Source: Negativicutes bacterium
GTDB lineage: Bacteria > Bacillota_C > Negativicutes > Sporomusales_B > JARLHX01
Direction: 5' to 3'
Length of the DNA stretch: 64,000 bases
Assembly (NCBI GenBank): GCA_031292015.1
Contig: JARLHY010000163.1
Coordinates: 12,528 to 76,527, forward strand
A program made the translations under genes and the position numbers. Below, in pieces: positions 51,561 through 61,408 of this stretch. Position 1 is the stretch's first letter. Every line of letters starts with the position of its first letter. The notes beneath the pieces were generated by a model. The model saw only the letters and a list, made by a program, of their open reading frames with translations, was not told where the DNA came from and did no database searches.

Positions 51561-52574
51561 TTACTTTGTGTTAACGATTTCCTGATATTGCCCAGGGATC
51601 CACTTGAGGCTCTTTTCCAGGTCTTCAGGCAAGCCTTTCAGTTTATCGCGCCATACGTCGCGGTCAACCGCAACAAATTTCACGCCTTTCTTTTCCAGGT
51701 CGGCGCGATATTGGGCTTCTCCCTTTTCCACAAGGCCTTTTACATAAACACTGGACTCTTTCGCGGCGTCGTCGACAACCTTCTTGAGATCATCCGGCAG
51801 ACCGGTGTAGAACTTGTTGCTCATCGTCACCACATAAGGAACATAGGAGTGCCGGGTCTCCATGACATACTTTTGCACTTGATAGTAACTGGAAGTATAG
51901 ATCAGATCCAGCGGGTTTTCCTGACCTCCGACCACACCCTGCTGCAGGGCCGAGTATACTTCGGACAGATTCATGGCCGTCGTGACGGCGCCAAGTCTTT
52001 TCCAGGTTTCCACAGAAGTAGTCTGGACAGGAACCCGGACCTTATAACCTTGCAGGTCGTCCGGAACCTTTATCTCTTTGTTGGCAGTCAGGTAGCGGGG
52101 GCCACGGGCCCATACCGACAGAACATGAACGCCTTTATCTTTAATGAAGGCTTCATCCAGTTGTTTGCCGATCGGTCCGTTGAACACTTTGAGCATATGG
52201 TCCAGATCGCGGAAGGCGAACGGCATGGTCAAAGCGCCAAAGCCCGGCTCAAAACCAGTGATGACACCCTCGCCGGAAACTTCCATTTCTAAGCTGCCGG
52301 CTGACAGAGAATTGATCATGTCATTCTCGCTGCCTAGCTGGGAATTGGTGAAAGTCTGGACCTCAATACGGCCTTTGCTGTTCTTTTCCACAAGTTCCTT
52401 AAATTTTTGCGCGCCCTTGTCGGCGTCGTTATCAGTGGCAAAAATATAACCCACCCGGAGCAGGATCGGCTTTTCTTTGGCGGCCGGCTGACTCCCGCCA
52501 CCGCCGCAGCCTGTCAATACCAGCGAAATAGCAAATACTGCCGCACCCAATACCGCAATCACTTTCTTTCCCAT
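51561..52574 (-). CDS. TRAP transporter solute-binding protein, DctP family
   Basis: The 337-residue protein has a signal peptide with lipobox LTGCGG (Cys about 23), a linker, and the DctP fold with LRVGYIFA, and later PFAFRDLDHM, KDKGVHVLSV and VGGQENPLDLI, where an Arg clamps the substrate carboxylate. Periplasmic or lipid-anchored. The ATG at 52574 follows GGAGG; a TTG at 52580 would overlap it. Works with the fused permease downstream. Confidence 0.93.
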   Translation of the reverse strand: MGKKVIAVLGAAVFAISLVLTGCGGGGSQPAAKEKPILLRVGYIFATDNDADKGAQKFKELVEKNSKGRIEVQTFTNSQLGSENDMINSLSAGSLEMEVSGEGVITGFEPGFGALTMPFAFRDLDHMLKVFNGPIGKQLDEAFIKDKGVHVLSVWARGPRYLTANKEIKVPDDLQGYKVRVPVQTTSVETWKRLGAVTTAMNLSEVYSALQQGVVGGQENPLDLIYTSSYYQVQKYVMETRHSYVPYVVTMSNKFYTGLPDDLKKVVDDAAKESSVYVKGLVEKGEAQYRADLEKKGVKFVAVDRDVWRDKLKGLPEDLEKSLKWIPGQYQEIVNTK

Positions 52575-52595
52575 ACGCAACCTCCAATTAATTAC

Positions 52596-52907
52596 TTATT
52601 CGTGCCCGAGCAATCTATCGCAGTGTTCAGAGCCATCAACATAATGCGTACCGCTGGCTCCGGACAAAACCGTTTCACCTCCCTGATACTTACCATTGTC
52701 AATTTTCACAGCCGCGGCGACGAAGAGCATCCGTAAAGCCAGGAGATATGCGTCGTCCGGAGCCAAAAAATTACGAATCGAATCTTCATTCTGTGAATTC
52801 AGAAATATTAATCTTGTATTCCTGCCAATACCCCCAATCTCCTGCAAAATCTGTAATATCTCCCCATCAACAAAAATTTTTTTTCGCATCACAAAACCCG
52901 CTTCCAT
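52596..52907 (-). CDS. Hypothetical protein of 97-103 residues, uncertain
   Basis: Starting at MRKKIFVDGEIL (or the ATG six codons earlier) the frame reads like a real soluble protein: LQEIGGIGRNTRLIFLNS and DDAYLLALRMLFVAA have alternating hydrophobic residues. It is co-directional with the dehydratase and dctP genes. Against it: its first codons lie inside a palindrome and the SD is weak (GGAAG). It might be a remnant or a small regulatory protein of the operon; I do not recognise it. Confidence 0.4.
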   Translation of the reverse strand: MEAGFVMRKKIFVDGEILQILQEIGGIGRNTRLIFLNSQNEDSIRNFLAPDDAYLLALRMLFVAAAVKIDNGKYQGGETVLSGASGTHYVDGSEHCDRLLGHE

Positions 52908-52934
52908 AATTTATGTAATGAAAGCGGGTTTTGT
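52891..52934. terminator. Palindrome after the IlvD/Edd gene
   Basis: ACAAAACCCGCTT and AAGCGGGTTTTGT (13-bp arms) flank an AT-rich loop of about 18 nt. It is symmetrical and could act as a terminator for the minus-strand dehydratase transcript. Confidence 0.7.
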
Positions 52935-52968
52935 TTTCACGCTTCAAACAGGAGCCCCAAGGCACTGC

Positions 52969-54696
52969 TTAGTCTATGTCTATATAGGCGCCGGCCATAG
53001 CCGACACCGCCAGTTTCGTGTATCTCTTCAAAACGCCCTTCTTGGGCTTGAAGGTCGGCGGCACCCAGTTCCTTTTTCGCTCAACGAAAATCTTTTCCAT
53101 CTCCGCCGCTGTCTTGCGTTCTCCCTTCACGCCGACGACACAAAGCGATCGGGCCGGTATATCGATTTCAATCAGGTCTTCATTCTCAATCAGCGCGATT
53201 GGGCCACCTTCCACCGCTTCGGGTGACACATGGCCGATACAGGGGCCACGGGTGGCGCCGGAAAAACGTCCGTCGGTAACAACAGCTACGGAATTGTTCA
53301 GCCGGGGATCAAAAACAATTGCATCGGTGGTCATATGCATCTCCGGCATCCCTGAACCCTTGGGACCTTCATAACGGATGACAACAACCGTCTGTGGTGC
53401 TATTTCCCCTTGAATAACAGCGTTATGCGCCGCCTCTTCGCTGTCAAATACCGCAACCGGTCCGGTATGCTGATGCATCGACGGAACTGTGGCCGAATAT
53501 TTTATTACCGCTCCGTCCGGGGCAATATTACCTTTCATCACCGCAACCGACCCGTAAACTTCCGAGTGCTCCGGCTGTTTGATAACCGCTTCCGGCTCAA
53601 TGCCAAACGTCTTCAAATGACCGTGACAGCGCTCGAAAAAGCCGTCCTGCCAGAGTCTTTCCAGGTTTTCTCCCAAAGTATGGCCGGTTGATGTCATCAC
53701 ATCCAAATTGAGATGATCCTTGATCAGCCACTGTACCATAGGTACTCCGCCGGCAAACCAAAACAACTCGCCGACATACTTGCCGCTTGGCTGCACATTG
53801 ACCAGATGCTTGATCTGTCGGTTCACTTCATCAAAGACAAGGGGATCGAGTTTCAGCCCCAGTTCATGAGCGATTGCCGGCAGATGGATGAAGGCATTGG
53901 TACTGCCGCCGATGGCGGCATGGACTTTAATGGCATTTTGGAAAGCTTCCTGTGTCAGGATTTTGGCTGCCGTGATGTTCTTGTCAATCAGGTTCATGAC
54001 CGCACCACCGGCAGCCCGGGCAAAATGCCGTATCTCGGAAAAAGTTGCCGGCATCAGCGCCGTACCGGGCAAGGCCAGACCGAGGGCCTCTGACATGCAT
54101 TGCATCGTGCTTGCAGTCCCCATAAATTGGCACGCCCCGCAAGTAGGGCAGCCTGTCAGTTTGTAGTTTCGCATCTCGCCGGCGACAGCTTCGCCTTTTT
54201 TCTCGCGGGAAGTGAGCTGCCCACAAAGTCCTGCGGTCGTCAGCCCCGGACCGCTGCGCTGGGATCCGCCGGGAACATGCACTGTAGGAAGATCCATCCT
54301 GGCTGCCGCCATCAAGTGGGCCGGAACCGCCTTATCACACCCTGACAACAAAACGATTCCATCCCAGGGAATCACATTGGCGTGAATTTCCACCATGTCA
54401 GCGATTGCCTCGCGTGACGGCAGGATGTAATTCATCCCGTCGTGACCTTCGGCCCAGCCGTCGCAAATATCGGTAACATGAAATTTTGCCGGTTTGCCGC
54501 CGTTTTCGTACACGCCGATACTTACTTCTTCACTCAAAATGTCAAGATGGAAGCTGCCGGGATGGCTTTCCCCCTGGACGTCATCCACCAAAATCTGCAG
54601 TTTTTCCAGATCTCGCTCCGACCAATTCATAGCTAACCGCAATGCGTCAACCTGAGGCCATATTTTCCTTGCTTCCAAGCAGCGTTGTTCAGACAT
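52969..54696 (-). CDS. IlvD/Edd family dehydratase, probably sugar-acid dehydratase
   Basis: The 575-residue protein has the Cys ligands of the Fe-S cluster: [11 protein letters not shown] in the first third, and [15 protein letters not shown] in the middle, and Lys/Mg-binding LSGCDK. Family members are dihydroxyacid dehydratase (Ile/Val synthesis), 6-phosphogluconate dehydratase and sugar-acid dehydratases such as xylonate or arabinonate dehydratase. Since it is first in an operon with a TRAP transporter and not with ilv genes, sugar-acid use is the best guess. Start ATG 54696 follows AGGAG by 9 nt. Confidence 0.85.
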   Translation of the reverse strand: MSEQRCLEARKIWPQVDALRLAMNWSERDLEKLQILVDDVQGESHPGSFHLDILSEEVSIGVYENGGKPAKFHVTDICDGWAEGHDGMNYILPSREAIADMVEIHANVIPWDGIVLLSGCDKAVPAHLMAAARMDLPTVHVPGGSQRSGPGLTTAGLCGQLTSREKKGEAVAGEMRNYKLTGCPTCGACQFMGTASTMQCMSEALGLALPGTALMPATFSEIRHFARAAGGAVMNLIDKNITAAKILTQEAFQNAIKVHAAIGGSTNAFIHLPAIAHELGLKLDPLVFDEVNRQIKHLVNVQPSGKYVGELFWFAGGVPMVQWLIKDHLNLDVMTSTGHTLGENLERLWQDGFFERCHGHLKTFGIEPEAVIKQPEHSEVYGSVAVMKGNIAPDGAVIKYSATVPSMHQHTGPVAVFDSEEAAHNAVIQGEIAPQTVVVIRYEGPKGSGMPEMHMTTDAIVFDPRLNNSVAVVTDGRFSGATRGPCIGHVSPEAVEGGPIALIENEDLIEIDIPARSLCVVGVKGERKTAAEMEKIFVERKRNWVPPTFKPKKGVLKRYTKLAVSAMAGAYIDID

Positions 54697-54790
54697 CGTT
54701 TATTTCTCCTCCCCTGTTATCTTTAAGGCTTATTCTGGAACCGCCGGGCAGTTCCCTCTTTATTCCATCATTTCCGGCCCTTTCATCTGT

Positions 54791-55876
54791 TCAGGTTTCG
54801 TGTTTATATTCCACGCTGACAATAAAGCTTGTCAACTGTTTTAGCAGGTCGACGACCTGAAGTCCCTGAACCGCCTGCCCGTTCTTATCAAAAAGCAGCT
54901 TGACCTTCGGTCGGGTCGGACATTGCGGATGGACCGACACCACGACCCCCACTTCGCCGGTATTCAGAACAACAGTTGCGTTTTTCGGATAAATGGTGAT
55001 CGCTGAAGAAAAGGCCCTGACTACGGCCGGGGAAAAATCGGTGATCTGGCCGCTGACAATCAGCTCGACGGCGTGATAGGGCGGCAGGCCGCAGCGGTAG
55101 GGGCGGTCGGCGGCCACCGCATCAAAGACGTCGGCTACTGCGGTGATTTGGGCGTTCAGGTGGATCGCGTCCTGATAAAGTCCCTGGGGATAACCGGTCC
55201 CGTGCCAGCGCTCATGATGCTGCAACAGACAGACACTGACTTCCCATGGAACGATCACTTCTTTCAGCATCTCGTAGCCATAAACAGGGTGCAGTTTGAT
55301 CAGTCCGAATTCAGCGTCTGTCAAAATGTCCGTCTTATTCAGGATGTCGCGGGGTATCTTGATCTTGCCCAGGTCGTGCAGCAGGGCCCCCAGCGCCAGC
55401 TGCCGCAGCGCCAAGGGGCCGTGCCCCAGCTCTTTGCCGATCAGGGCGGCCAGAATGGCCACATTGATACAGTGTACATAGGTGTAATTGTCATGGTTGC
55501 GCAACAGGTTCAGGTCAACATATATTTTCAGGTTTTTTTCCACCACCGCCAGCATCTCCTCCACCAGCAGGATCAGCTCACTCAGTTGCTGGTCGCTGAC
55601 GATTTCTACCGCCTGGTAGAGGCTTTGCAGCCGGGTCAGGGTGTTGTAATAGACGGTCCGTGGGAACAGCTGGCATTCATCATCCTGCAATTGAGAGTAA
55701 AGGACATAAACCTCGCGGCGTTCCAACAGTTCCCGGACCAAAGGGGTGACCGGCCGGCCTTTGGCCAGCAGAAGCTGGCCGCGTCTGTCGAACAGGTCCC
55801 GGGGGCTATACTGTACCTTCGCCATTTCAGGCCTGTCGTACAGTTCCAGAACATAATCCGTTCGCCGCTTGTTCAT
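54791..55876 (-). CDS. HD-GYP domain protein, probable cyclic di-GMP phosphodiesterase
   Basis: The 361-residue soluble protein has an N-terminal region of about 110 residues (a domain unknown to me that repeats in such proteins), then HD-GYP. HD motif HDLGKIKIP in the middle and GYP motif HHERWHGTGYP at about 230 are complete. Hydrolyses c-di-GMP. The ATG at 55876 is chosen (AAAGGGGGGG upstream); the longer frame to 55999 lacks an SD. It lies apart from neighbouring genes. Confidence 0.88.
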   Translation of the reverse strand: MNKRRTDYVLELYDRPEMAKVQYSPRDLFDRRGQLLLAKGRPVTPLVRELLERREVYVLYSQLQDDECQLFPRTVYYNTLTRLQSLYQAVEIVSDQQLSELILLVEEMLAVVEKNLKIYVDLNLLRNHDNYTYVHCINVAILAALIGKELGHGPLALRQLALGALLHDLGKIKIPRDILNKTDILTDAEFGLIKLHPVYGYEMLKEVIVPWEVSVCLLQHHERWHGTGYPQGLYQDAIHLNAQITAVADVFDAVAADRPYRCGLPPYHAVELIVSGQITDFSPAVVRAFSSAITIYPKNATVVLNTGEVGVVVSVHPQCPTRPKVKLLFDKNGQAVQGLQVVDLLKQLTSFIVSVEYKHET

Positions 55877-56038
55877 CCTTCCCCCCCCTTTCGTTACCCT
55901 CAAGCCCGTCAGGTCAGCTTTCGCAGGACTTGCGTCGTAATGATTATTGTCATATTTTCCAGATACTTGTCTTATTTCCCTTCCATAATTTTCTATCATT
56001 GCTATTTTGTTGCATTTTATTTATCTTTTCGGCATAAG

Positions 56039-56065
56039 AAAAGACTTGGCCGGAACCAAGTCTTT
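56039..56065 (-). terminator. Terminator of transketolase gene
   Basis: AAAGACTTGG and CCAAGTCTTT around a 6-nt loop, with T-rich sequence following on the minus strand. Confidence 0.85.
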
Positions 56066-56082
56066 GATCATCAGAAAATATA

Positions 56083-58080
56083 CTACTTTTTCGCGGCCAG
56101 CAGCCGTCTGGCCTGTTCGGCGACATTGCCGGCCGTAATTCCCAGTTCCCGCTGCAGTACCTGATATGGTGCCGACGCGCCAAAGCGGTCGATGGCCACA
56201 ATTCGTCCGGCATATTTTTGCCAGCCCTGTCCGCAGCCCGCCTCCACCGCCAGGCACGGCACTCCCGGCGGCAGGACGGTTTGCCGGTAGCCCTCGTCCT
56301 GTCGGTCAAACAGTTCCCAGCTTGGCATACTTACCGTCCGGGCGATAATGCCCTCCTCCGCCAGCAGCGCTGCGGCCGCCAGACACACCTGCACCTCGGA
56401 GCCGCTGGCGATAAAAATAAGATCAGGCCTGCCGGATGTTGAACGTAAAATATAGGCTCCGCGCCGTAAACCGGCAGCCGGGCCGTAAACGGCACGATCC
56501 AGGGTGGGCAGGTTCTGCCGGCTCAGGATCAGGGCGACAGGCCCTTCGGTTTCCAGTGCGCAGTACCAGGCTTCGGCCGTCTCGTTGGCGTCGGCGGGCC
56601 GCATCACCGTAAGCCCCGGAATCGCCCGCAGCGAAGCCAGCTGCTCAATCGGCTGATGGGTAGGACCGTCCTCCCCCAAACCGATGCTGTCGTGGGTAAA
56701 TACATAGATCACTTTCAGCCTCATCATCGCCGCCAGGCGAATGGACGGACGCATATAATCCGCAAAAACGAGGAAAGTGGCTCCGAAGGGCACCAATCCG
56801 CCGTACAGCGCCAGCCCGTTCAAAATTCCTCCCATGGCGTGTTCCCGCACCCCGAAATGGATGTTTCGCCCGGAATAGGAAGCCGCGGCAAAATCACCGC
56901 TGTCCGCCAGCAGCGTTTTTGTTGACGGAGCAAGATCAGCCGACCCGCCGATAAGATTGGGCAGAACCCGGGCCAGTTGATTGAGCACCAGCCCTGAAGC
57001 GGCACGGGTAGCCATTCCTTTGGGATCAGCCGGAAAAGGCTCTTTTTGCCAGCCGGAATCGTCCGGCAACGCTTTCGTCATCCAGCGCCGCCACTCGGCG
57101 GCCAGTTCGGGATAAGCCTGTTCGTAGCTGGTCAGTTGCCTGAGCCATTCCTTTTCCCAGCCGGCTCCCCTGTCTATCGCCTCACGGAAATGGATGAGGG
57201 CGGCGTCAGGCACGAAGAAATCGGGCTCGGCCGGCCAACCCAGGCGCTCTTTGGTCAGCGCGACTTCCCCGGCCCCCAGCGGTTCGCCGTGGGCCGCCGC
57301 GCTGTCTTGCTTGTGCGGACTGCCATAACCGATATGGGACCTGACTAAAATCAGAGAAGGCTTGCCCTGCTCCTGCCTGGCCGATTCTATCGCCGCAGCG
57401 ACGGCGGTCGTATCGTTGCCGTCCTCCACCGTCATGACCTGCCAGTTGTAGGCCTCGAACCGCCTGGCTACATCTTCGCTGAAGGCAAGGGCCGTGCTGC
57501 CTTCGATGGAAATACCGTTGGCGTCATACAGGCAGATCAGCCGGCCCAGCCTCAAGTGACCGGCCAGCGAGCAGGCCTCGTGGGAAATTCCCTCCATCAG
57601 GTCACCGTCGCCGGCCAGCACATAGGTGTAGTGGTCGACCACCGCAAAGCCGGGCCGGTTAAACCGGGCGGCCCAAAACCTTTCAGCCATCGCCATTCCT
57701 ACCGCATTGGCCAGTCCCTGACCCAGCGGACCGGTGGTCGTCTCGACTCCCGGCGTGCGGCCAAACTCAGGATGTCCCGGCGTATTGGAACCCCACTGGC
57801 GAAAAGCCTTGATATCATCGAGGGACAGCCCGTACCCGGTCAGAAACAACAGTGAATACAGCAGCATCGAGCCATGCCCGGCCGACAAAACAAAGCGATC
57901 CCGGTTCGGCCAGTGGGGATTGCCCGGGTTGTGCCGGAGATAATTGGTCCAAAGCACATAAGCTGCCGAAGCCGCTCCCATCGGTAATCCCGGATGGCCG
58001 GACTGGGCCTTCTCCACCGCGTCCACCGCCAGAAAACGAATCGTGTTTATGGCCAGTTCCTCTAACTTCCTATTTTCCAC
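56083..58080 (-). CDS. tkt: Transketolase
   Basis: Thiamine-diphosphate enzyme of the pentose phosphate pathway that transfers two-carbon units. 665 residues. [13 protein letters not shown] near the start, GDGDLMEG at about 145 for TPP and Mg, the TPP site with [14 protein letters not shown] in the second half, and [14 protein letters not shown]. Start: GTG at 58080 has AAGGAG 9 nt upstream; the frame is open further to 58113 but that TTG lacks an SD. Transcribed alone, divergent from an ncRNA. Confidence 0.95.
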   Translation of the reverse strand: MENRKLEELAINTIRFLAVDAVEKAQSGHPGLPMGAASAAYVLWTNYLRHNPGNPHWPNRDRFVLSAGHGSMLLYSLLFLTGYGLSLDDIKAFRQWGSNTPGHPEFGRTPGVETTTGPLGQGLANAVGMAMAERFWAARFNRPGFAVVDHYTYVLAGDGDLMEGISHEACSLAGHLRLGRLICLYDANGISIEGSTALAFSEDVARRFEAYNWQVMTVEDGNDTTAVAAAIESARQEQGKPSLILVRSHIGYGSPHKQDSAAAHGEPLGAGEVALTKERLGWPAEPDFFVPDAALIHFREAIDRGAGWEKEWLRQLTSYEQAYPELAAEWRRWMTKALPDDSGWQKEPFPADPKGMATRAASGLVLNQLARVLPNLIGGSADLAPSTKTLLADSGDFAAASYSGRNIHFGVREHAMGGILNGLALYGGLVPFGATFLVFADYMRPSIRLAAMMRLKVIYVFTHDSIGLGEDGPTHQPIEQLASLRAIPGLTVMRPADANETAEAWYCALETEGPVALILSRQNLPTLDRAVYGPAAGLRRGAYILRSTSGRPDLIFIASGSEVQVCLAAAALLAEEGIIARTVSMPSWELFDRQDEGYRQTVLPPGVPCLAVEAGCGQGWQKYAGRIVAIDRFGASAPYQVLQRELGITAGNVAEQARRLLAAKK

Positions 58081-58178
58081 CCCAGCCAGCTCCTTTTTCG
58101 TATTATGCGTCAACTAAAATAATCGCCCGGCCGGCAAAATTTCACCGTGCCGGCTGATGCGAAAATTGCATTCCGGCA

Positions 58179-58207
58179 TTGTAATTTTCCCACTTCCATG
58201 CTACAAT
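58179..58207 (+). promoter_or_regulatory. Sigma-70-type promoter of the ncRNA at 58214
   Basis: -35 TTGTAA (58179-58184), 17-bp spacer, -10 TACAAT (58202-58207). Each box matches consensus in four or five of six positions. No protein-coding frame with an SD follows; a structured RNA does. Confidence 0.75.
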
Positions 58208-58213
58208 AAACGT

Positions 58214-58465
58214 AAGCACCATCCTTACAGCGACTCAAGGTTTTACAGTATTGCAAGAACGTTTGGAAGTTCGTTTCCGAGTGTGTGCAAGTTGTTAACC
58301 AGTCCAGAGGGTAGTGTTTTTTGTTACCAAATCACGAAAATGCGATTAGCCAAAGGAAGTCAGTTTAATTGCGTCTCATGGAGGGTTCCTACGCTGTTAG
58401 TGCAACAATGGCTGTAAGGATGGTCGCTTTAGGGGGGAGAAGGTGAAAACCTTCTCCCTTTGATT
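58214..58465 (+). ncRNA. Structured non-coding RNA of about 250 nt, class unknown
   Basis: A 14-bp closing stem: ACCATCCTTACAGC (58218-58231) with GCTGTAAGGATGGT (58411-58424). Inside, several hairpins: GCGT...AGG-GTT-CCT-ACGC (about 58371-58394), GGTA...TACC (about 58312-58330), and TTGCA...TGCAA (about 58250-58290). A terminator hairpin GGGAGAAGG/CCTTCTCCC (58435-58458) follows. A promoter precedes it. It is not one long bulged hairpin, so a 6S RNA is not clear, and no known riboswitch motif was recognised. No ORF. Confidence 0.65.
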
Positions 58466-58482
58466 TCCCCGGTTTCCGCTCT

Positions 58483-58881
58483 TTACTGCTGGTCTTCCTG
58501 CTGTTCGGACAGCAGTTTTTTTTGCAGATATTCCTCCACCGCCTCACCCATGATCCTTTTACGGTTGGCGATGGTGACACAAGGAATTTCTCCGGCTTTC
58601 AGCAACCGGTACATCGTCGATCGGCCAATGCCCAGAACTTTTGCCAACTGGGACGGCGAATAAATGGTGACAGCGGCGTCCTCAGCCAGATCGGCGGCGG
58701 TGTCCTCGCGGGGTTCCTCATCCGTCCACAGCGATTTCTGCTTCCGGGAGCGACTCCGCTTAGGATTCCCGGATTGAATCAACTCTTTTTCCAAGGCTTT
58801 GACCAAGCTGTCGGCGCTCACCTGAAACTGGCGCAGGCACTCGACGAAGTTGCGGATTTTGCTGAAAGTGTCATTATCCAT
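58483..58881 (-). CDS. HTH (excisionase/MerR-like) DNA-binding protein
   Basis: The 132-residue protein has an N-terminal helical part, a Ser/Arg/Lys/Glu-rich linker (about 48-70), then a helix-turn-helix: YSPSQLAKVLGIGRSTMYRLLKAGEI-type with wing IANRKRIMGEAV. This is the excisionase/helix_turn_helix_17 type. AAGGAGGG precedes the ATG at 58881. It need not be phage-linked: no integrase or att site is near. Probably a chromosomal regulator. Confidence 0.8.
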   Translation of the reverse strand: MDNDTFSKIRNFVECLRQFQVSADSLVKALEKELIQSGNPKRSRSRKQKSLWTDEEPREDTAADLAEDAAVTIYSPSQLAKVLGIGRSTMYRLLKAGEIPCVTIANRKRIMGEAVEEYLQKKLLSEQQEDQQ

Positions 58882-59175
58882 TTGCGCACCCTCCTTGCAT
58901 GGTGAAATGAAGACAAAACACGGCCTTCGCCGTGCCTGGGTACAACTAAACGTCAATAGCTAAGATTGTCTGCTTACTCTCTACTTCGCGTTTTCATGAT
59001 TGATTCCTGCATTTGCTTTACTTTTTCACGAAACAGGAGTATCATTAAAAATACCCAAAGATTAAACGGTCTAGCAATCTTAGTTCATTGTCCTTCTCAA
59101 ACTATTATTTGGAATGGGAAGCCAAGATTCCTGCAGCAGCTACTTTTGGGTAATAGATTTGAGGAGGCTGGCAAA
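58882..59175. other. Region between HTH and zinc-ribbon genes
   Basis: A CACGGC/GCCGTG hairpin at about 58918-58936 upstream of the HTH gene. Otherwise no gene; the promoter of the zinc-ribbon gene is expected near 59120-59160. Confidence 0.35.
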
Positions 59176-59469
59176 ATGTCACAAGACAAAACTCTGACCT
59201 GCCGCGAGTGCGGCGCCGACTTCGTATTCACGGCTTCGGAACAGGACTTTTTCGCTGAAAAAGGTTTCACCAACGAACCCGGACGTTGCCCCGAATGCAG
59301 AGCAGCCCGCAAACAGAGCGGCGGTTTCGGTCGCAATCGCGCACCGCGGGAAATGCACCCGGCAGTATGTGCAGCTTGCGGCAAGGACACCCAGGTTCCG
59401 TTCCGTCCGAGCGGCGATCGTCCGGTGTACTGCAGCGACTGTTTCAGCCAACACAACCCCAGACGCTAA
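59176..59469 (+). CDS. Zinc-ribbon protein with two Cys4 motifs
   Basis: The 97-residue protein has a first ribbon with CREC (9-12) and CPEC (38-41), a basic linker rich in Arg and Gly, then a second with CAAC (65-68) and CSDC (86-89). The second part carries DTQVPFRPSGDRPVYC, a conserved stretch of small zinc-binding proteins. It probably binds zinc and perhaps RNA or DNA through the basic linker. The ATG at 59176 follows GAGGAGG. Confidence 0.88.
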   Translation: MSQDKTLTCRECGADFVFTASEQDFFAEKGFTNEPGRCPECRAARKQSGGFGRNRAPREMHPAVCAACGKDTQVPFRPSGDRPVYCSDCFSQHNPRR

Positions 59470-59475
59470 AAACAC

Positions 59476-59507
59476 AAAAAGCTCCCCATTGCAGGGGAGC
59501 TTTTTTT
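59476..59507 (+). terminator. Terminator of the zinc-ribbon gene
   Basis: AAAAAGCTCCCC and GGGGAGC with seven T following. It also faces the convergent dehydrogenase gene. Confidence 0.9.
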
Positions 59508-59515
59508 GTTTCAGT

Positions 59516-60493
59516 CTACTTCAAGACTTCAGGGTTGACACAGGTTACCGGCGGTTGGCCGCTCAATACCCTGACGATATTGTCTGCCGCTATTTTTCCC
59601 ATATTGATGCGAGTATCCGGTGTGGCTGACGCGATATGCGGCACAATGACCACATTGTCCAGCTCAGCCAGGCCGGCTGCCAGTTCCGGCTCGTTTTCGA
59701 AAACATCCAGGCCGGCGCCCCATATCCACTTTTCTTTCAGCGCTTTCACCAGGGCTTTTTCGTCCACTACCGGCCCCCGGCTGGCGTTGATGAGGACAGC
59801 CGTCGGTTTCATCATCTTCAGTTCCTTTTCGCCGATGTAGTGGAGGGTTTCCGGCACCAGCGGCACATGCAGCGACAGGAAATCGGCCTCTTTCAGCAGC
59901 GTCTCCTTATCTACATAGGTGGCCCCGAATTGATTTTCGAATTCGGGATTGCGCCGGACATCGGAATAGATGATTTTCATGTCAAAACCACTGGCTTTTT
60001 TGGCGAAGTTGGTCCCGATCCGGCCAAGGCCGGCGATCCCCAGCGTCTTTTTGTCGATATCCAGGCCGACAAAAAACATCGGCGCCCAGCCCTGCCACTT
60101 GCCGGCCCGCACAAACCGTTCCGACTCGGGAATCCGGCGGGCTATGGCCAGAAGCAGCGCCCAGGCGTGAGTGGCGGTGGCGTCATCCAGGACCCCGGGG
60201 GTATTGGTCATGATCACTTTTCGCTGGGTCGCGGCTTCCAGGTCGAAGTTGTTGAAGCCCACGGCGTAGTTGGCGAAAATTTTGCACTGCGGTCCGGCCG
60301 CGTCCATTACTTCGCCGTCGATTTTGTCGGTCAGCAGGGTGATCACCGCTGCCCGGCCCTTCACTTTTTGCAGAAGTTCCTGCCTTGTCAGGGCCCGGTC
60401 ATCCGGATTGACTTCGACATCGAAGGTTTGCTTCAGACCATCGATGGTCTCCTGGGGTATCATTCTGGTAATATAAACGCTTGGCCTGCTCAC
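59516..60493 (-). CDS. D-isomer-specific 2-hydroxyacid dehydrogenase (glyoxylate/hydroxypyruvate reductase type)
   Basis: The 325-residue protein has the NAD Rossmann motif GLGRIGTNFA around residue 155 and the catalytic trio: Arg in NASRGPVVDE, Glu in GLDVFENEP, and His in VVPHIASAT. Likely interconverts a D-2-hydroxyacid and a 2-oxo acid. GTG at 60493 follows AGGAGG by 6 nt. Downstream of a GlcG-like gene and a UxaA-type pair; may act on the same substrate. Confidence 0.9.
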   Translation of the reverse strand: MSRPSVYITRMIPQETIDGLKQTFDVEVNPDDRALTRQELLQKVKGRAAVITLLTDKIDGEVMDAAGPQCKIFANYAVGFNNFDLEAATQRKVIMTNTPGVLDDATATHAWALLLAIARRIPESERFVRAGKWQGWAPMFFVGLDIDKKTLGIAGLGRIGTNFAKKASGFDMKIIYSDVRRNPEFENQFGATYVDKETLLKEADFLSLHVPLVPETLHYIGEKELKMMKPTAVLINASRGPVVDEKALVKALKEKWIWGAGLDVFENEPELAAGLAELDNVVIVPHIASATPDTRINMGKIAADNIVRVLSGQPPVTCVNPEVLK

Positions 60494-60544
60494 TGACACT
60501 CCTCCTGTTCCTTGTATTTTAAGTCCGCCGGAAAAATGCCGTTG

Positions 60545-60961
60545 CTAAAGGTTCCCTGCTGCGACCAACCCCGCGATGTATTCGGTAATGACCTGGTCTT
60601 CACTGGCGGCCAGCGCGCTGACTCCCACTCCGCCGATGATTTGCCCGTCTTTGTTTTTCAGAGGATTTCCGCCGGCCAACGCCGTAAACAGCGGGTCGCA
60701 AAAATAGCTGATTTCAATATTCTCCCGCTGAATCCGGGCCAAAAGCGCGTCTGTCGACACCCCGGTGCGGACGGCGGTATAAGCCTTCTGCTGAGAAATG
60801 CGGATACTCCGCAGCGGCGCCCCTATCCCGCGGCCGAAGGCAATAAGATCGCCGTTGGGATCACAGACGGCGACACAGATCGGCCGGCCGAATTCTTTTG
60901 TCCCTTTCTCCATAGCCAGGTTAACCATTTTTTGAGCGACATCCAGTGTCAAAATTTCCAT
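60545..60961 (-). CDS. GlcG/HbpS-like (DUF336) heme-binding family protein
   Basis: The 138-residue protein has the family plan: LTLDVAQKMVNLAMEKG, VAVCDPNGDLIAFGR, and GGNPLKNKDGQIIGGVGVS. GlcG-like proteins occur in operons for glycolate and other hydroxyacid use; the activity is unclear and some bind heme or cobalamin. Here between an UxaA-type pair and a hydroxyacid dehydrogenase, consistent with hydroxyacid catabolism. Confidence 0.88.
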   Translation of the reverse strand: MEILTLDVAQKMVNLAMEKGTKEFGRPICVAVCDPNGDLIAFGRGIGAPLRSIRISQQKAYTAVRTGVSTDALLARIQRENIEISYFCDPLFTALAGGNPLKNKDGQIIGGVGVSALAASEDQVITEYIAGLVAAGNL

Positions 60962-61095
60962 TTTTTTGTCCCTCCTGCGGTATTGTTGTCAGCCGATTAT
61001 TTTTGCTTGGGCTACCCTTCTTTGTAAACTAGCCATGCTGTTCCTGTTAGGCCATCCGTCGGCCTTGCGGGTCGGAATTCTGCAGCCGCCGACGG

Positions 61096-61380
61096 CTACT
61101 TGTCGCCCCGGCCCCGGGTACTTTCCAGGTTATGTACATGGACATGCTGGCCGGCCTTGATATCTTTGGTGGCGATGCCGATGACTTCTCCGTACTTCCT
61201 GATCATCTCATCCTTTTTGATGTCCCTGGTCGCAAATTTATGAGCGAACGGGATTTTCTCCAGGACCTGGATCTTCTGTTGGTCTCCCGCTACCGCGATG
61301 GTCACCTCTGTCCCGGGATTCACTTCCTCCACCACTGTCGCCACATTATCCACCGGTTTCATTACAATAGCCTTCGTCAT
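61096..61380 (-). CDS. SAF-domain small subunit of UxaA-type dehydratase/sulfo-lyase
   Basis: The 94-residue protein is a stand-alone SAF domain: VEEVNPGTEVTIAV, IPFAHKFATRDI with the conserved His/Lys, and KAGQHVHVHNLES. In altronate dehydratase (UxaA) and sulfolactate sulfo-lyase (SuyA) this domain is fused or separate. The ATG at 61380 is the supported start. It lies 28 bp after the large subunit gene. Confidence 0.85.
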   Translation of the reverse strand: MTKAIVMKPVDNVATVVEEVNPGTEVTIAVAGDQQKIQVLEKIPFAHKFATRDIKKDEMIRKYGEVIGIATKDIKAGQHVHVHNLESTRGRGDK

Positions 61381-61408
61381 AGTCTCCCTCACCTCTCCTG
61401 TCGCTATG

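Larger units (their letters stand above)
52575..52968. other. Region between DHAD-like and dctP genes
   Basis: A strong palindrome lies at 52891-52934 and an uncertain frame at 52596-52907. Otherwise no feature seen. Confidence 0.4.

Noticed and set aside
58483..58881. Prophage or integrative element signalled by an excisionase-like HTH gene
   Set aside because: No integrase, phage gene, tRNA or attachment repeat is near; such HTH proteins are common chromosomal regulators.
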